Positions 29,985 to 40,444 are shown, counted from the stretch's first letter. The stretch is 64,000 nt of DNA from Ligula intestinalis (GCA_036362985.1 JAYGXS010000002.1:86011385-86075384); one strand, 5' to 3'. A program made the numbers and translations. Notes: a model not told the origin generated them from the letters alone.

Positions 29985-30665
29985 ATCGCCTTTCGGTTCC
30001 TTTACTCTTGTGGCTTTACCTTTGAAGTCGCAGAAGCTAAAAGATTGTCATCTCGGAGTAAAATCCCGTCGATTCTCGTCAAAAAATTTTGGTGATAGAA
30101 GTAGACAATATTTTCTCTCAGCTTGAGCGCTTGGCTTAATTTTTAAAGGAGAACAAATCTTGCATATGCAGAGATAAAACTCTAATAAAACGTCAGGTTT
30201 TATCAAAATTAGCAAGTGAGGACCCTAGCTCTACGTCAGTAATAGAAAACGTTGTCTCTAAGGCTTGCCCTCTCGTTGAAGTAAGCCCACGTCCCTCTGA
30301 ATCAATGCCAATTTAACCTGAATCTTCATTCGTTAACCTTATTCCTGATTCAAGTGAAAACGTAACAAAGCCAAGTCGTACTCCTTGACGCCAACCACGC
30401 CAGTGATAGCTTTAAAATCGGGTAAACCTAAAAGCGCCCCTAGTCAATCGAAACCAGTTGTCAAATTCGGCAAGTTGATGACTGTTAACACTTCCGCATC
30501 TACAACAGATGCAAAGACTCAAGCTTACACTTTCCCTTACCCGAAAACTCTCCAACATCCAAAAATAATTATGTCAGATTACAATGATAACAGCCTTTCA
30601 AAACAATTCCTTCCATTTTAAAATGCAGGTTCACCGGCAAACTATGCTAAAATGCCTCAAAATCA
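29985..30665 (+). pseudogene. LINE family 2 ORF1 fragment, left half of a split element
   Basis: It matches 53,770-54,400. There is an RRM-like segment (frame around CGFTFEVAEAKRLSSRSK) and a GATAAAAC landmark, then a Pro/Ser-rich frame with VIALKSGKPKSAPSQSKPV and DAKTQAYTFPYPK. Similarity stops at about 30,665, after CTCAAAATC, where a family 3 LINE begins. The same family 2 element resumes at 34,850. The 5' end is truncated at about 29,985. Confidence 0.75.
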
Positions 30666-31277
30666 TATAATAATAATATGTTTATTATGCCAGTTTACAG
30701 GCAATTGTAAAGAGTTGGTAATGCACCTCTTGGGCGCCTTCCAACACCTCGAAGACCGGAAAAAACCTAAAACAAACCCCCTATGTTGCGGCCAGTATTG
30801 CTGTTGTTGCAGGTTTTTTGTTTTATCAATACTGGGCGAGATAGGGAGTTTGTTTCGAGTGAAAAAACCTGCCTTCAAAGGTATGATACAAACGGAATAA
30901 ATGTACAGTTGTAAGCTGAGTTGACTCATCAGCAGGAGAACTGTTTCATATCGTTTAAAAACATTAGTTCCAGACGGAGAGAGTTGGCACAAGAACACAG
31001 TGTTCTCAGTCTTCCTTCAATGGTTGTCGGCAAAAGTTGCGCGCTATCGGCCGAAGGGTCAGCAGACTGCGGGCTGCTGTTTCAGCAGCATTTTCTTCGG
31101 CATGAAGCCTGGCGGGGTTCAAAGTCCACGAACGCCATCAGAGTGAAAGAGAGATTCCACCGAGTCAGCACCCAAAATTCGTGAAAGTTGCCCTGAATGT
31201 AGAAAACTAGTTATAGCTCTCTTAGACATAGGGTAGTTTTGCTGGGTTTGAATACTTTTTGGCAGCTTATTCCAGAT

Positions 31278-34077
31278 TTATATGGCATTTACTGAAAGGA
31301 ATTGCCGGTATTTAACTGTGCGTGCCATAGGAAGAAATAAAAATACGTCTCGATGACTGGCGCGTCGAGAGTGCTCAAGCTGCCTTATTGTACTAAGGGG
31401 ATTAAAGGTTTGACCATTCAAAAGTTTAAACAGTAAAAAAAGACCCTTCTGCAATCGACGAAGCCATAGGGGGTCCAGCTTTATAAGTTCGCACCTTTGT
31501 TGGTAGGTTAAGTTACGGTGTTCTGGAGTGAAAAACTCTTCTAGTGAAGAAGAGCTGCACCGATTCAATTTTTTTCCGTTCAATAGAGCGCAGAAGACTG
31601 AATAGAGGCGGGCCGTATTCAAGACAAGGTCTCACGTACATATTATAAAGGCTAGTTCTTACCTTGATAGTCTTAAAATTTCAAAGGATAAATCCGGTGG
31701 TTCGGCGTGCTTTCGAGACTATCAGGGCACAGTGCTCTGAAAAATTGAGACTATTAGAGTAGGATATGCCCAAATCCTTGATAACTCCTGGGACATTTAA
31801 TTCGTGACCGTCAATGCTTAATTCCGGTTGATGATCCTCGCCAACAACCATAACGGAACATTTGTGCCATGAAAGGGTGAGGCGCCATGTGCAACACCAC
31901 TGGGCGAAGGCCTGAAGATCCTTTTTTATCAGCTCAAGCACGCTGTTGCGATCTGCCGGTTTATATCGATAAGCGACTTTTAAATCATCGGCGTAAATGA
32001 AGGGTCTGCCATACTGAAAACAATCTGAATCGTCGTTGACAAACAGGCAAAATAGGAGCGGACCCAGTACACTACCCTGTATAACTCCACTCCTCACATG
32101 CGTGGGGTTGGAGATAACATTGGAAATATTTACTCGTTGTGTGCGAGCACCCAAATAGGAAGATATAAAGTTCAGTGGCTTGCTACCTATGCCGAAGGAG
32201 GCTAGTTTCAGAAGGAGGAGGTTATGATCGACCCGATCAAAGGCCTTAGTAGAATCAAAATAGTCGCTATAACTGGCAAAACCGCTGTCTCTAGATTGCA
32301 GCACATAATCAAAGAAAGAGAGCTGACAGGTGTCACAAGATCGTTTCTCGATAAAGCCATGTTGAGCTGTATTGAGCAGGTTGTTCTCTGTCAAGTGACG
32401 CATCATCTTTTCTTTGATTAAGGTCTCCAAGATCTTCGAGGCTGCAGGAAGTGTATTTATTGGCCTAAAGTTGTCGAATGACGTCGATCGGCCATGCTTG
32501 CGAATAGGCATTATGTGCGATTCCTTCCACAACGAAGGAAAGTTTTCGCTCTCAAGAGCAAGATTAAATACCTTACAAAGAATAAGCGGAAAGATATCAT
32601 TCGCTTCAGCTTTTAGAAGGCTAACTGGGACGCTATCTGGTCCTGGACTATAGGATTGACGATAACGACAAATGGCTACAGTCACATCCCAGACGGTAAA
32701 ACTTATGGTTTCGAGTATGCCACCCGTCCAAGCCTGGATAACCGGAGGTGCAGCGAACGAGCTTTCACTAAGCGTTTTGGATAGGAACGCATTGAAGCTA
32801 TCGGCGGTCAGCTTAGCGTCAGCTATGGGGTTTCCTAAAGCATCTTGAAGAATGGGGTGTTGCGTTTTCCTCTGCGCTTTTACTGTACGCGAAAAGAGTT
32901 TCGCAACATTAAAGGAAGGATTTTCAGCGAAGTGAGCCTCATCGGCTATCTGCTTTTCTTCGGAGAGCTTCTTGGCCTGCTCAAAGATCAGTGTGATCAA
33001 GTGCAGAAGGGAAGTATCATTCTGCCGATGCAAACGACGAGAGAGTTTACGCAGCCTACGACGGAAAGACAGAGGAAGGTACACTTCATCCTTGACATGT
33101 ATTACTTTCTTACGGGGGACAAAGTGGAGGATGAGTGGATCCAACACTATGAACAGTGCATCGGTACAAACATTTACATTCAAACATTGGAAAAATTCAG
33201 ACCAGTCGAGAGCGTTTAGATGTGCCAGTAGGTCAGCTGTGTTTGCTGATCGGAAGTCATGATAAAAACTATACTGTTGGGAAAATGATTCATCCGCCTC
33301 CAGTTCTAGTTCACTAACATCTGTAAGATGGTCTGATCTCCCAAATGCGTCTAAGGATGACACTGAAAGTGGTTCGCATCCCCTACAAAAAATTAGGTCG
33401 AGTATGTTTGCTCCTCGAGTGGGAAAATCGACAACCTGATCCCACATGCCGATATCTATTGCCTCAAATAAGTTCGCAAACTTTGAAGGACCGGATGGTG
33501 GAAACCATTGCACGTCAGGAAGGTTGAAATCGCCTGCAATCATGCAATACTTAAGATTCAAGTCAGCTGCGGCATGAAATGCCTGCGAGAGACAAAGATC
33601 GTAGTCTGCATTGGCATTAGGTGAGCGATAAACACAGCCAACAAGTAAGGAGTATTTGTTTTTAAGAATAACTCGTAGCCAGCAGCTTTCCTCCACCGCT
33701 GTGAATTGTGGATAGTCCAACGGGAGAAATGCAAGTGGCTGCTTAATATAGATGCAGCTTCCTCTGCCACGGCCATTGTTTCGATCGTTCCGAACGCATT
33801 CATAGCCTAGAACAGAGAGTTCTGAGTCAGCTACAGAGGCCGATGCCCATGTCTCAGTTACCATAACAATGTCTGGGCGGTTGACGAAAACCATAGTCTG
33901 GAGCAGAGGCATTTTATTAATCAGTGATTTGGCATTTAAAACGACCAATTTAAGAGGGCATGTCTGAGGTTTCGGTGGCGAGACAGCTAGGCCGTCACTG
34001 TTACCGGCTTCAACCAGAGCGATGTCCTTTTGACCCGAACTATTTTTTCCTCTCTTATTTTGAGATTTGTCTCGCAT
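31278..34077 (-). pseudogene. LINE family 3 ORF2: endonuclease and reverse transcriptase
   Basis: The open part (34,077-31,681, 798 codons) has the endonuclease blocks VTETWA, GDFNLPDVQW and GRSDH, then the RT blocks FRPINTLPAASKILE, QHGFIEKRSCDT, STKAFDRVDH, SGVIQGSVLGPLLF and IYADDLK. All catalytic Asp residues are present. A TGA at 31,681-31,683 replaces an Arg codon (the sister copy at 41,6xx has ILRN). A frameshift near 31,530 precedes the C-terminal CELIKLDPLWLRRLQKG part, which ends near 31,278. Only two lesions separate it from a full-length protein. Confidence 0.88.
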
Positions 34078-34131
34078 TGGTTCTCCGTTTTTCCAGCGCT
34101 ATTATTAGCTGTCTCATCTTTCTCCGCTCTT

Positions 34132-34848
34132 TCAACTCGTAATCCGGCTGAAAAAAACTTGCGAATGCAGACTCCATAAGGATGGTTTACGCTCTAGCAA
34201 GAGTTTCGCCTGTGCTTCAGTTTCTAAAATAACTTTTAGAGGTCGTGGCCGATAAATTGATTCTGGAGCTGTTGGAGCCTTCCCTATTCGAAATGCCTTA
34301 AGAATGCGGAAAGACTCGCCTGGTTTTAGCAACGGTTTGGCGTACACCCGCATAAGACCCACGTCATGGTCAATTCGTTCTTGTGCAATTGACGACTCTG
34401 ACTCTGGGGCCCCCTTTACAACTTTTTTCTGCTTGCGACTCAATGGGGCATATGTTGCAAGCTCACGTGTTTCAGCCGAGGGAACAATTGTATCCGGTAC
34501 ACGCGGTTCTGATGTACTGGCTATTAGGTGAGCTGAATGCAAACCTGTGAACCGTTTGTATTTCTTAGGCTTATGCCTCTTTTGAGTTATGATCTTGTCA
34601 AACTCTTGGTCATCAATTTCTTGTGCAGAGTCGAGCAACGATGTGGTGCTAGAATGCAAATCCCGATAATTGCTACTGTCGAGTGACGATGGTGTAGCCC
34701 GTGGGCTTGATACATGATCCAATATGCAGGTTTCAGGCGTGTCGACAGACATGTCCAAATCCAAGTCAATATCAGCGTCAACTCGTTCGTGTGCAATTGT
34801 TAGCCTTCGTCTATTTTTCCCACGCCAGAATGTAGCCCCCCTTCTCAT
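34132..34848 (-). CDS. LINE family 3 ORF1
   Basis: An open frame of 238 codons. The N-terminal half is acidic and Ser/Thr-rich (DADIDLDLDMSVDTPETC). A basic patch KRHKPKKYKRF follows. The C-terminal part has FRILKAFRIGKAP, YRPRPLKVILETEAQAKLLL and HSQVFFSRITS, homologous to ORF1 of families 1 and 4. The frame ends just after a run of seven T where family 1 has eight. Reading one frame over, the sequence continues QPDYELKERRKM to a stop overlapping the ORF2 start, so the C-terminus is frame-broken or reached by slippage. Confidence 0.7.
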   Translation of the reverse strand: MRRGATFWRGKNRRRLTIAHERVDADIDLDLDMSVDTPETCILDHVSSPRATPSSLDSSNYRDLHSSTTSLLDSAQEIDDQEFDKIITQKRHKPKKYKRFTGLHSAHLIASTSEPRVPDTIVPSAETRELATYAPLSRKQKKVVKGAPESESSIAQERIDHDVGLMRVYAKPLLKPGESFRILKAFRIGKAPTAPESIYRPRPLKVILETEAQAKLLLERKPSLWSLHSQVFFSRITS

Positions 34849-34849
34849 G

Positions 34850-35115
34850 CATCATTTCCAAATATGCCTTTCTACAATAGTCCTTGTTCATTTAAGAATA
34901 ACTACTCAACACATTGTAGGCCAGTGCCAATTTGTTTTCCACCTTTTCTTACGCCCCTGCAGTTTCTCTTTCCGCCACTAAGTTTTCTCTTTTTTATTAA
35001 TGCTGACGAGCGAAACTTGCAATTGAGGGATACGCTCAGGATAGTCTTACTGAGGGCAAGGTCAGTTGTTAATAGGATGACAGATCTGAAAGCAGTAGCT
35101 TTTGAGCTTGAGCCA
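34850..35115 (+). pseudogene. LINE family 2 fragment, right half of the split element
   Basis: It matches 54,770-54,998. The end of the Pro-rich ORF1 and start of the endonuclease read FINADERNLQLRDTLRI and VNRMTDLKAVAFELEPDV. It resumes about 65 bases further along the family 2 sequence than the left half at 30,665, so some target sequence was lost. It ends where a family 1 LINE tail and a SINE begin. Confidence 0.75.
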
Positions 35116-35127
35116 GATGTGCTCTTT

Positions 35128-35175
35128 AAGTCAAGTCACTTTATTGAGGGAAGAAGGCTTTCGCCCTTGAGCTCC
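35128..35175 (-). repeat. LINE family 1 3' tail, solo
   Basis: AGGGAGCTCAAGGGCGAAAG, then CCTTCTTCCCTCAATAAAGT and GACTT, read on the minus strand. It is nearly identical to the tail of the family 1 LINE at 6,345-6,410. Nothing upstream of the tail is present. Confidence 0.8.
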
Positions 35176-35340
35176 CTTCGTGAGGCGAGTTCAAATCTCG
35201 GTGTGGCACCAATTTCAGCGGCCACACTGTGGTTGGGTATCACTAGCCGATGACGCCTAATGAGACATAAAAGGCCCTCATAGTGTCCCATGTCTTTGCT
35301 GGTTATGTCCTTTCGCCTATATCCTAGCCGTCACGCGATG
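35176..35340 (+). mobile_element. tRNA-derived SINE, copy 2
   Basis: GAGTTCAAATCTCGGTGTGG (degenerate B box), then CACCAATTTCAGCGGCCACA, TGGTTGGGTATCACTAGC and CGATGACGCCTAATGAGACA. It matches the SINE at 20,480-20,672. The A-box half is missing because of the join with the LINE tail. Confidence 0.6.
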
Positions 35341-35518
35341 GAGGCTTGAGTGGGAGCTCTAATGGCAATATGGACGGAAAAGTGGGTCTTCTAACAGATC
35401 GGTGTGCGCATATATGCCATTATATGTATATTTATATATGTGATAATAATTTTAATTCCTTTTAACCCCCTTTTCAATCGTTTCCTTTCGTCATCATCTT
35501 CTTCTCCTTCTGCCGCCA

Positions 35519-36408
35519 TGCCAGTCTCTAGTCCTAACCGACCAACGGTGGTTTTGCAAACTACCACCAAAACCTAAGGCTCTCAAAAAAAATTGCAAGA
35601 CTGTGCCAACACCCAGCGTGAAGGTGCCTAAAGCTGCCGTGCCTGACCTCGCGAGCACCCCTAGCGAAAACAGCAAAGTCAATACTGGCGAAATATTGAC
35701 TCCAGCCAGTCCGAGCTCGAGGCCCGCTGCCAGCCCAAGCTCCCAGATCGCAGACACGGATTCTGAGGCTAACTTAGAGACCGTGTCCAACACCGAAATG
35801 ACATGCAACAACGAAGGGTTTGGCTTCCCGAATACACATAGCAACAGAAATGAGGCCCATGCTGGGGAACCATCTACATCGGCCATCCCGAGCTCGAGTC
35901 ACACATAGGCCAATATGACAAACACTGTAGAAAAAGTTTTCCAACACCCACAGGGACGACAGCACTGTATTATTGTCCAGGGCCTAGAAGAATGTACTTC
36001 AGTCAGTTCAGACCATAACGCGGAGGACATGGCATCCTTCAACCGTGTTCTAAACGATCTGTTCGAGCCAGGTTTAGAATTTCCAGTTCTGAAATCGTTT
36101 CGGATCGGAAAAAAACCCGACGAGGCCACAGGTACGCCGCGACCACGACCTCTAAAAATTGTGATGCAAAACAACGAACACGTTAAACTGATCTTATCAA
36201 AAAAGACCAGCCTTTGCCAGTCACACAAAGAAGTTTTTTTCAGCCGGAGTACTCTCTAGCGAAACGGCTCAAACGTCGGGAACTTGTGGCAGAATTACTT
36301 TTGAGAAGAAAAAATGGCGAGACCAGCCTGGTACTCTCGAACGGGAAGATTATTCACAGGAATATGAGGTTCTTGAACCAACCGATAATACTTCGAACAA
36401 TGGCCTGA
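35519..36408 (+). pseudogene. LINE family 4 ORF1
   Basis: From ATG 35,519 (GCCGCCATGC context) one frame runs to 36,259 with two stops (TAA 35,576-35,578 and TAG 35,906-35,908). The N-terminal half is Pro/Ser-rich. The C-terminal half has QHCIIVQGLEECT, VLKSFRIGKKPDE, TPRPRPLKIVMQ, LILSKK and SHKEVFFSRSTL. At a run of seven T (36,234-36,240) the frame must change to continue as FFQPEYSLAKRLKRREL, LLRRKNGETSLVLSNGKI, ending TGA 36,406-36,408, three bases before the ORF2 frame starts. The homologous family 1 copy with eight T reads through without a break. Confidence 0.75.
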
Positions 36409-36410
36409 GC

Positions 36411-39269
36411 GTGGCTTACACAACCGATGTCAAACAAAGTTCAAATTCCACCGAGACAAAATTCGTCAAAAATATGTCACTTAAATTCTTCTACACCAAA
36501 AAACAGAGTCTGTTGTCCAAGTTAGATGAACTAAAAGTGCAGATATATGACCTTTCTCCCGACATTATCTCTTTGACAGAAACCTGGCTGTGTGAAAACG
36601 TGGATGACCGTGAAGTGGCACTAACTGGCTTTAATCTGTTCCGGAGAGATAGAAGAGGGCGCCAAGGAGGAGGAATTATAACTTACGTCAAACATGGACT
36701 GCTAGTCTCGGAAAAAACAGAGCGGTTTCATTGCAGCACCGAGGCCATCTGGCTTACTATAAAGGTACCGGAATCACCCAGCCTGGAAGTTCTGACCGTG
36801 TACCGTCCGCCTAGCTATGATCATGAGGCTGACACTGGTCTACTAGAAGAGTTAGCGAGATTAGCTGCTCGGCCCGATGTCTTGATTATGGGAGACTTCA
36901 ATGCCCCGCTTATCGATTGGGGTTCATCATACGCACGAGGCCCAGAGCAAGCATTCGACTGGCGTTTACTAGCTCTGACACTTAATGCATCTCTCAGTCA
37001 ACATGTTCTATTTCCCAGCAGGGTGCGTGAGGGGCAGCAATCAAACTGCCTAGACCTGGTACTTACGAAATCACTGGACAGCATCGACGAGGTGCAATCT
37101 CTACCTCCTCTAGGTAAAAGTGATCACATCATACTAAATTTGGACTATTCTATATTTTCGGTACCCGAACAACCTACCAAGGTTAGAAGGAATATTTGGC
37201 GTGGTGACTTTGATCAAATGAAGGCCGAAATAAACAACATAAATTGGGAATTGGTTTTTTCTAGCAATATAGCTGATGATTGGGGATGGTTCAGTGAGTT
37301 ATTGCATACTCTCCTGAGAAACCACTGTCCGATTACACGGAAGAAGCTAAACAACAAACCTCAGTGGCTGACTCAAGCGCTGAAGAAAGAGATAAATAAA
37401 AAGGGGAGATTGTTTAGAAAGTATAGAGCAGACAGAAATCCGGTATCCATAAATGCATACAAAACGCAGAGGAACCTCGTGAAGCGACTTATCTTCAAAG
37501 CGCGCAAAGACTTTGAAAAAGATTTACTAAACCGGGCAGTTAAAAATCCGAAGCTATTTTATGGCTACTTAAGAAAGACCACACGAAACCGGGACCCAGT
37601 TCCCCTTCTGAAGGCTAGCGATGGAACAGAAATGAGTGAGGATGGAGCAAAAGCTGAGCATCTTTCACAATTTTTCAAATCGAACTTTACAACTGAAATC
37701 GGATTCATTCCTCCAAACTATGGCTTAGATGACGGTCCAAAGATTGAAAATGTGGCCTTCCCCGAAGCAACCGTTCTTCAGGAGTTAATGGCACTAAACG
37801 ACTCGAAATCATCCGGTCCCGATGACATCCCGCCTAAATTACTGAAAGAACTTGCTGGGGAGCTAGCCAAACCGCTTTCTATGCTTTTCAGTACCTCGTT
37901 TAACGCAGGTTGTTTACCCGCCGATTGGAAATCCGCACGGATCACACCGTTGTATAAAGGCGGCAGAAAGGTTGCTGCAAACAGTTATAGACCAATCAGC
38001 CTCACTTCGATCTGTTGCAAGATTATGGAAAAAGTAGTAAAACGAGAGCTGATGCGTTTCTTAGAGCAGCATAACCTTCTATCGGATGCGCAACATGGGT
38101 TCCGCAGAGGCAGGTCCTGCGTGACGAACCTGCTCCATTGTTTGGAACGCTGGACTCGGGCAGTTGATGGAGGAAATCCGCTTCATGTAATCTACATCGA
38201 CTTCAAGAAGGCTTTTGATAGCGTCCCACATCAACGACTTCTGCACAAACTCAGCCAAATAGGTGTTCGAGGAAATCTGCTGAAGTGGATTCAAAGCTTC
38301 TTACTTGGTCGCTCTCAAACTGTCCATATTGGTGACCAGCAGTCGGCAGACGTTGCAGTCGAGAGCGGTGTCCCCCAAGGCTCTGTCCTCGGCCCTATAC
38401 TGTTCATTATATACGTCAATGGCTCCGTCCGTGAACTGGACTGCGATGTGGCTATGTTTGCCGATGACATTAAGATTTGGAACGTCATCAGAAATTCAGC
38501 TGACGAAGAACATTTGCAGCTAAACCTAAACCGTCTTCAAACTTGGTCTCAAGACTGGCTTTTGCCGTTTAACGAGAACAAATGCAGTATCCTACGAGTT
38601 GGCCGACCCAGCTCTCAGAACCCCATGGTTTACAGCCTAAATGGCATCCAACTGCAAGAAGTGGACGCGCAGAAAGATTTGGGAGTATGGATCTCTACGT
38701 CTCTTAAGCCCTCGCTGCACTGCGCAAAAGTAGCCAAGTCTGCGATGTCCGTCCTCTATCTTGTCAAAAGGGCTTTCTGTGCCTTCGATAATTACTGCTT
38801 TGCTGAGGTCTTTGGAACATTTGTGCGGCCGAAGTTGGAGTTCGCAATGCAAGCATGGAAACCCTGGACCGCGAAAGACCTAAATTCCCTCGAAAAGGTC
38901 CAAAGGCGCGCGACCAAACTGGTTACCGGTCAGAGCTTCTTACCCTACGAAAGACGTTTAGCTAATCTCGATCTATTTCCGTTAAGTTACAGACAGCTAC
39001 GTGACGATCTGATACAAGCATTTCGTATAATGCGCGGGCAGGACTGCTGTCTTCTACCTGGCGACTTCTTCGAGTTAGCAACAACGACGAACTTAAGAGG
39101 TCATCTCTTCAAACTACGCATAACAGGGGCCAGACTAGACACACGGAAGTTCTTCTTTGGTAATAGAGTAGTTGAAGCTTGGAATGCACTCCCCGAGGAA
39201 ATTGTTATGTCCCCATCTGTGGATGCATTCAAGCGAAATTTAGATTTTCATACCCGAAATGCCCACTAA
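36411..39269 (+). CDS. LINE family 4 ORF2: intact endonuclease and reverse transcriptase
   Basis: A fully open frame of 952 codons. The AP-type endonuclease has SLTETWL, GDFNAPLIDW (about residues 160-169) and GKSDH. The reverse transcriptase has NSYRPISLTSICCKI, QHGFRRGRSC, IDFKKAFDSVPHQ (about 597-609), SGVPQGSVLGPILF (about 652) and MFADDIKIW (about 682-690). The C-terminal region has QAWKPWTAKDLNSLEKVQRR and RVVEAWNALP. All catalytic residues are visible. There is no in-frame ATG at the 5' edge; the first is MSLKFFYTKKQ at about 36,474, so translation may rely on re-initiation after ORF1. It is the only undamaged ORF2 in the window. Confidence 0.9.
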   Translation: MAYTTDVKQSSNSTETKFVKNMSLKFFYTKKQSLLSKLDELKVQIYDLSPDIISLTETWLCENVDDREVALTGFNLFRRDRRGRQGGGIITYVKHGLLVSEKTERFHCSTEAIWLTIKVPESPSLEVLTVYRPPSYDHEADTGLLEELARLAARPDVLIMGDFNAPLIDWGSSYARGPEQAFDWRLLALTLNASLSQHVLFPSRVREGQQSNCLDLVLTKSLDSIDEVQSLPPLGKSDHIILNLDYSIFSVPEQPTKVRRNIWRGDFDQMKAEINNINWELVFSSNIADDWGWFSELLHTLLRNHCPITRKKLNNKPQWLTQALKKEINKKGRLFRKYRADRNPVSINAYKTQRNLVKRLIFKARKDFEKDLLNRAVKNPKLFYGYLRKTTRNRDPVPLLKASDGTEMSEDGAKAEHLSQFFKSNFTTEIGFIPPNYGLDDGPKIENVAFPEATVLQELMALNDSKSSGPDDIPPKLLKELAGELAKPLSMLFSTSFNAGCLPADWKSARITPLYKGGRKVAANSYRPISLTSICCKIMEKVVKRELMRFLEQHNLLSDAQHGFRRGRSCVTNLLHCLERWTRAVDGGNPLHVIYIDFKKAFDSVPHQRLLHKLSQIGVRGNLLKWIQSFLLGRSQTVHIGDQQSADVAVESGVPQGSVLGPILFIIYVNGSVRELDCDVAMFADDIKIWNVIRNSADEEHLQLNLNRLQTWSQDWLLPFNENKCSILRVGRPSSQNPMVYSLNGIQLQEVDAQKDLGVWISTSLKPSLHCAKVAKSAMSVLYLVKRAFCAFDNYCFAEVFGTFVRPKLEFAMQAWKPWTAKDLNSLEKVQRRATKLVTGQSFLPYERRLANLDLFPLSYRQLRDDLIQAFRIMRGQDCCLLPGDFFELATTTNLRGHLFKLRITGARLDTRKFFFGNRVVEAWNALPEEIVMSPSVDAFKRNLDFHTRNAH

Positions 39270-39310
39270 AATAGGATATGGCGAAAATGAAATTATATAT
39301 ATGTATATAA

Positions 39311-39341
39311 ACATATTACTCACTGATTTTCAGTAATATGT
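39311..39341 (+). repeat. 3' UTR hairpin of LINE family 4
   Basis: ACATATTACT (39,311-39,320) pairs perfectly with AGTAATATGT (39,332-39,341) around an 11-base loop. It lies 42 bases after the ORF2 stop. The same hairpin with one change recurs at 39,601-39,631, so it is likely the conserved end recognised for retrotransposition. Confidence 0.75.
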
Positions 39342-39399
39342 TAGTTAAGAACTAACAAGGATTGCAAGATGGAGTCCACCAAACGTTGTGATCCGAGGC

Positions 39400-39660
39400 T
39401 ACGCGGATTTGTAAAACTTTTCCCAATTCAGGCCTGGAATGCTCTGCCCGCGGACATTGTTATGTCGCCATCTGAGCACACGTCAGACGCATCTGTAGGC
39501 ATGTTTACGACACTATTAAGTTAGAACAAATAGCCACTGAGCCCCCGAAAATAAACTGCTAGTTGCCGAATGCAAATTGTGGAATAATCACATTATAAAA
39601 ACATACTACTCGCTAATTTTCAGTAATATGTTTGTTTAGAAAACTACCGATTATATTTCT
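39400..39660 (+). pseudogene. LINE family 4 3'-end fragment
   Basis: RGFVKLFPIQAWNALPADIV, then MSPSEHTSDA, matches the last residues of family 4 ORF2 (EAWNALPEEIVMSPSVDAF). The terminal hairpin copy follows at 39,601-39,631. It is a strongly 5'-truncated insertion just downstream of the longer copy. Confidence 0.7.
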
Positions 39661-40027
39661 TCTGTCAATTAGCAGGCAGACTCGTTAAACCAACAAGGGT
39701 GCAGGATTGTCGCATCGCCGACACTCGATGAGGCTCGCGTGACCTCCGCAACCTTCTCTTCGTGGGACCCTTGGTATTATGGCGAAAACCGCGATGGACT
39801 CTCCCTGACATGCTTCAAACACTCTTAGCACAGGCCATCCGCTTCGAATATACTCTGCACCCGCCCACTCCCCCAGGCGACAGTTTTTCTCCTTAAATCT
39901 CTTAAATGGCATTCAAACCCCTAGACTTCTGAACAATACCTAAGGAGTTTTTCACTGTCGGCCCTCAAATTTTTGGCAACGCCACTGATCTGAAATGTTC
40001 TGCAGATCAAATGCATTGAAAAAACTG
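39661..40027. other. No recognisable gene
   Basis: A minus-strand frame of 75 codons is present here but shows no recognised family. Confidence 0.35.
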
Positions 40028-40100
40028 TACCAATAGGGAGTTCAAAGGTATTTACCTATATTTCCCTCAATAAAACCTGACCTGACCTGACCTACCTCAG
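40028..40100 (+). repeat. LINE 3' tail ending in (CCTGA)n
   Basis: AATAGGGAGTTCAAAGGTAT, then TTACCTATATTTCCCTCAAT, AAAACCTGACCTGACCTGAC. It has the same arrangement as the 5,672 tail, with a different terminal repeat unit. Confidence 0.7.
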
Positions 40101-40444
40101 CAGTGCTGTTACTGTAGGCGGCGTTATTTTTAAGTAGATCAGTACAATTCATTTGAAACATTTAACTCTACCGGTAAGGACAACATATACGGTACAGTCA
40201 AAAAGGGAGTGCTTGTCTTGTGATTCACTTCAGCAGAAACGATGGATAATGGCGAGCTGAGTGTAGCAGGCCAGAAGTTCCTGACAAATTTCTTCGCATT
40301 TCTTTCTCCAATGGAGCCTACTTGTTGTTTATTTATTTCGGCAGTAATATCAAGAAAAAAATAGGAATATGCTACAGCCTGAGCAAACGCAGGCTCTGAA
40401 GTCATTTTACAGACTCAGTTGCGCACATTATCGCCTCACATAAA
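40101..40444. other. No recognisable gene
   Basis: A minus-strand open frame of 88 codons (40,139-40,405) is unclassified; composition gives no strong support. Confidence 0.35.

Larger units (their letters stand above)
30665..34848 (-). mobile_element. CR1-like LINE, family 3, long copy
   Basis: The minus strand carries ORF1 (34,848-34,132), ORF2 (34,077-31,278), a 3' UTR of about 600 bases, and an end in AATAAACATATTATTATTAT. It sits inside a family 2 LINE whose halves flank it. 3'-truncated or 5'-truncated relatives occur at 40,612-42,850 and 59,683-60,312. The 5' UTR appears to be missing. One stop and one frameshift in ORF2 make it inactive, but it is the best family 3 copy here. Confidence 0.85.
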
